Source: JAFAGX01 sp035623255
Lineage (GTDB): Bacteria > Acidobacteriota > Terriglobia > Terriglobales > Acidobacteriaceae
Direction: 5' to 3'
DNA length: 54,705 bases
Assembly (NCBI GenBank): GCA_035623255.1
Contig: DASPTU010000105.1
Coordinates: forward strand, 1 to 54,705
Both the position numbers and the translations under genes were made by a program. The notes below the pieces were generated by a model. That model searched no databases. It saw only the letters and a list, made by a program, of their open reading frames with translations, and was not told where the DNA came from. This document shows positions 52,225 to 54,705 of the stretch, in pieces; the stretch's first letter is position 1, and each line of letters starts with the position of its first letter.

Positions 52225-53553
52225 ATGCAAAAACCAGCCATGGCGGTTCCAGAAAATCCGAGGGTGGTCATTGTGGGGGCTGGGTTCGGCGGGCTTCGTG
52301 CCGCGCGTAAGCTGGCGCACTCGCCGGTCCGAGTCATTCTGATCGACCGCAAAAACCACCACACCTTCCAACCGCTGCTTTATCAGGTGGCCACAGCTGG
52401 ACTTTCTCCGGGTGAAATTGCGGCCCCCATTCGCTGGATCCTTCGGGGCCAGAAAAATATTGAGGTGCTGCTGGGCGAAGTTCTTGACTTCGACCTAGAC
52501 AATCGCCGAGTGAAACTAGAGGACCTTGACATTCCATACGATTACCTGATCGTTGCCGCAGGCGCAATGCACGGGTACTTCGGTCATGACGAGTGGGAGC
52601 CGTTCGCGCCGGGCCTGAAGACGATTGAGGATGCAATCGAAATTCGACGCAGGGTCTTGCTTGCCTTTGAGTTGGCGGAGCGACAGGCGGCCGCAGGCGG
52701 CCCGGTTTTGCCGCTGAACTTTGTAATCGTAGGCGGCGGTCCGACGGGGGTGGAACTGGCAGGGACTCTGGCGGAGATCTCTCATCACGTTTTGGGCCAT
52801 GAATTCCGAAGTATCGATCCAAAACGCACACGCATCATTCTGCTGGAGGGAGGTCCGCGGATTCTGCCCGCCTATGCCGAAGATCTTTCGCGCAGCGCCG
52901 AGGAGCAACTGCGACATCTGGGAGTCGAAGTGCGTACCTCGACCATGGTTACAAAAGTGGAGGCGGCTGAGGTGTGGATGGGGAATACGCCTCTTCCTGC
53001 AGCGGTGATTTTGTGGGCGGCGGGCGTGGCCACATCGCCGCTCGGAAGAAAGCTAGGCGCTCCGGTGGACCGGGCGGGGCGGGTGCTAGTGAATCCAGAT
53101 TTGAGCGTACCGGGTCATCCTGAGATTTTTGTTATTGGAGATCTTGCCGCCTTCAAAGATGAACAGGGGCGTATGCTGCCGGGAGTGGCGCCAGTAGCTC
53201 TGCAGGAGGGTGCGGCAGCTGCGCGGGGTATTATTGGCGATCTTGAAGGTCAACCACGGAAGGTTTTTCATTACATCGACAAGGGTAGCCTGGCTACAAT
53301 CGGAAGAAACGCAGCTGTGGCGCAGTTCGGTAAATTCCACCTGTCTGGGTTTTTGGCGTGGCTGGCGTGGCTGTTCGTGCATGTCTTTTTCCTGATCGGA
53401 TTTCAAAATCGCATTATCGTGCTTTTTCAATGGGCATGGTCCTACCTGACCTATGAGCGCGGAGCAAGATTAATCACCGGTGACGAGCGGCTGCCGAGCT
53501 GGGACGAAATGAAACGCGAACAGGCATCCGGTCCAACCCAAGGCGCGGTCTGA
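52225..53553 (+). CDS. ndh: Type II NADH:quinone oxidoreductase
   Basis: A single-subunit flavoprotein that passes electrons from NADH to the quinone pool, here menaquinone made by the futalosine route. 442 residues. The FAD-binding GXGXXG is VIVGAGFGGLRAARKL (about 15-30), the NAD-binding VIVGGGPTGVELAGTLAE lies near 170-185, and the second FAD contact is FVIGDLAAFKDEQGRML. A C-terminal amphipathic helix pair (AWLAWLFVHVFFLIGFQNRI) anchors it to the membrane. AGAGGTGAG stands right before the ATG. It is divergent from the CPBP gene. Confidence 0.95.
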   Translation: MQKPAMAVPENPRVVIVGAGFGGLRAARKLAHSPVRVILIDRKNHHTFQPLLYQVATAGLSPGEIAAPIRWILRGQKNIEVLLGEVLDFDLDNRRVKLEDLDIPYDYLIVAAGAMHGYFGHDEWEPFAPGLKTIEDAIEIRRRVLLAFELAERQAAAGGPVLPLNFVIVGGGPTGVELAGTLAEISHHVLGHEFRSIDPKRTRIILLEGGPRILPAYAEDLSRSAEEQLRHLGVEVRTSTMVTKVEAAEVWMGNTPLPAAVILWAAGVATSPLGRKLGAPVDRAGRVLVNPDLSVPGHPEIFVIGDLAAFKDEQGRMLPGVAPVALQEGAAAARGIIGDLEGQPRKVFHYIDKGSLATIGRNAAVAQFGKFHLSGFLAWLAWLFVHVFFLIGFQNRIIVLFQWAWSYLTYERGARLITGDERLPSWDEMKREQASGPTQGAV

Positions 53554-53920
53554 TCGCAGCTAGCATAAGAAATCACCCACATCCCGGGTTCGGATCACTT
53601 GAATTGTGAGGCGCATAGGATACAATTGCCTCGCTCATAAACGTTGCCACAACAGGCATCGTTGTACTTCACCAATGACCAGGTTGCCCGATGACCATAT
53701 TCGGGCGCTCGTTGTCCGAAAGCAATGTCTTCCACGGCTGCAGTGGTGGACTTGATCGACGGCTGTCGCAATGAAAAATTTCCATTCTACGACCTGAAAC
53801 CCTTTGCTTTTCCGCTTTCGCGGGATCTCCAAAACCAATGGAGATCGCGTGGCTTTGGTGACAGATTGGTGACACGTTCTTGGGCTAAGCCCATTCTGGG
53901 CAGCGGAAAGGAGAACGATT
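53554..53920. promoter_or_regulatory. Intergenic leader of the TonB-dependent receptor gene
   Basis: No gene is supported in this 367-base gap. A TTGGTGACA direct repeat (53855-53863 and 53866-53874, 11-base period) looks like a tandem operator. TGGGCTAAGCCCA (53881-53893) and GCCCATTCTGGGC (53889-53901) share bases, so they can form only one of two alternative hairpins just before the AAAGGAG ribosome site (53907-53913). That is a layout compatible with attenuation. A CDS-like frame from 53725 is a shadow. Confidence 0.4.
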
Positions 53921-54705
53921 ATGCGATTGAACCTGTTGAGACTGATGCTCGTCTCGGTGCTCTTAACGACAATTCCCCTGTTGGCTCAAACCTTTCGCGG
54001 CACGATTCTCGGTACCGTGACCGACGTGACGGGTGCGTGGGTGACCGGGGCAACCGTCAAGGTGAAGAACGTCGACACCGGTTTGGAACGAACCACGCAG
54101 ACCAGTGCAGATGGCAGCTACGCAGAGCCCGAACTACCAATCGGCAACTACTCCGTGACCGTCACGCAGAGTGGATTTCAAACCTCCGCGACAACGGGAG
54201 TGAATGTCACAGTTGCGAGTGAGCGCCGCGTGGATGTCGTCTTGAAGCCGGGTCAGGTATCGGAACGGATTGAGGTTTCGGGTGAGCAATTGCCACAGGT
54301 GGAAACCACGAGTGACGTTCTGGGAGGCGTACTCACTCAGGACACGGTCAAGGATCTCCCCATCAACGGCCGAGATTACACCAAGCTGATCTATCTGAAT
54401 CCCGGCGTAGCTGGTTCGCCGGACCAGATCACGGACTCTCCAGGATCATTCGGCGAGTTCTCGATGAACGGAGCGCGTGGACGGTCGAACAATTATCTCC
54501 TCGACGGCACCGACATGAATGATGGCTACCGGAACGATCCGGCCATCAACCAGGGAGGCGTGTTCGCCACGCCCTCGGCAATCTTGCCGATCGATGCCGT
54601 CTCCGATATGCGCGTGCTCTCCAACTTCGAACCGGAGTACGGCCGCAACGGTGGCGCTGTCGTCAACATCGTGACAAAGAGCGGAACCAATACGGTGCAC
54701 GGCGG
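53921..54705 (+). CDS. TonB-dependent receptor with CarboxypepD_reg domain, partial
   Basis: 261 codons are visible before the window ends. A signal peptide (MRLNLLRLMLVSVLLTTIPL, then LAQ) is followed by a carboxypeptidase-regulatory-like beta-sandwich (about 25-110, GTVTDVTGAWVTGATVKVKN) and then the start of the plug domain (PINGRDYTKLIYLNPGV, NNYLLDGTDMNDGY, FEPEYGRNGGAVVNIVTKSG). This is the large outer-membrane receptor typical of acidobacteria, usually over 1000 residues, for uptake of glycans or other large substrates. AAAGGAG precedes the ATG by seven bases. Confidence 0.92.
   Translation, partial: MRLNLLRLMLVSVLLTTIPLLAQTFRGTILGTVTDVTGAWVTGATVKVKNVDTGLERTTQTSADGSYAEPELPIGNYSVTVTQSGFQTSATTGVNVTVASERRVDVVLKPGQVSERIEVSGEQLPQVETTSDVLGGVLTQDTVKDLPINGRDYTKLIYLNPGVAGSPDQITDSPGSFGEFSMNGARGRSNNYLLDGTDMNDGYRNDPAINQGGVFATPSAILPIDAVSDMRVLSNFEPEYGRNGGAVVNIVTKSGTNTVHG

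Noticed and set aside
53725..54222. 165-codon plus-strand frame near the right end
   Set aside because: It overlaps the clear TonB-dependent receptor start in another frame, and only the latter has a signal peptide, ribosome site and domain similarity.

Overview
The window reads as a chromosomal segment of an acidobacterium, probably class Terriglobia (Koribacter/Acidobacteriales-like). This is inferred from family content, not from a marker-gene search. The clues are a PknB-type Ser/Thr kinase fused to TPRs, a truncated large TonB-dependent receptor with an N-terminal carboxypeptidase-regulatory-like (CarboxypepD_reg) domain, an FHA-GAF-PP2C phosphatase, the futalosine menaquinone pathway, many GTG/TTG starts, and short degenerate intergenic repeats. 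No rRNA, tRNA, CRISPR array or insertion sequence was recognised.

Layout. (1) 0-5 kb: an upstream terminator, a decayed endonuclease/exonuclease/phosphatase remnant, the kinase-TPR receptor, a PPOX-fold oxidoreductase and a small membrane protein. (2) 5.2-13.8 kb, minus strand: an information-processing block mutS2-dnaG-rpoD-dnaB. Between rpoD and dnaB lies a well-terminated non-coding stretch that looks like a structured RNA gene, and dnaG and this stretch share a 17-base DnaA-box-like motif. (3) 14-25 kb: housekeeping genes (hemB, a ZIP transporter, ychF, an acyl desaturase, a NIPSNAP protein, a truncated S10 peptidase, a YfiH-type laccase-domain protein, a DUF1801 protein, GTP-type pckG, purN, tyrS). 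(4) 25-31.7 kb: menaquinone genes (mqnE, a UbiA prenyltransferase) with pcm, then a GH15 glucoamylase coupled to a cyclopropane-fatty-acid synthase.

(5) 31.7-37.6 kb: an FHA-GAF-PP2C phosphatase, two GT87-type membrane proteins and a polytopic GT-C-like protein. (6) 37.9-47.7 kb: a compact tad/flp pilus operon (flp-cpaB-rcpA-tadZ-tadA-tadB-tadC) continuing into a DUF192 protein and a translationally coupled 715-residue TonB-like protein. That protein has an N-terminal anchor, tandem proline-rich repeats and a TonB-type C-terminus. No prepilin peptidase, TadD, or TadE/F/G is present here. (7) 47.9-54.7 kb: a secreted protein of unknown function, a paralog of the 36 kb polytopic protein in the opposite orientation (so the two paralogs bracket the tad locus), a variant CPBP protease, type II NADH dehydrogenase, and the start of a TonB-dependent receptor that runs off the end.

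The most unusual parts are the tad operon ending in a TonB-like repeat protein, the putative structured RNA with its motif between rpoD and dnaB, signs of repeat-derived sequence inside dnaG, and a 14-base Illumina-adapter-like string at 4286 that should be cleared as an assembly issue.
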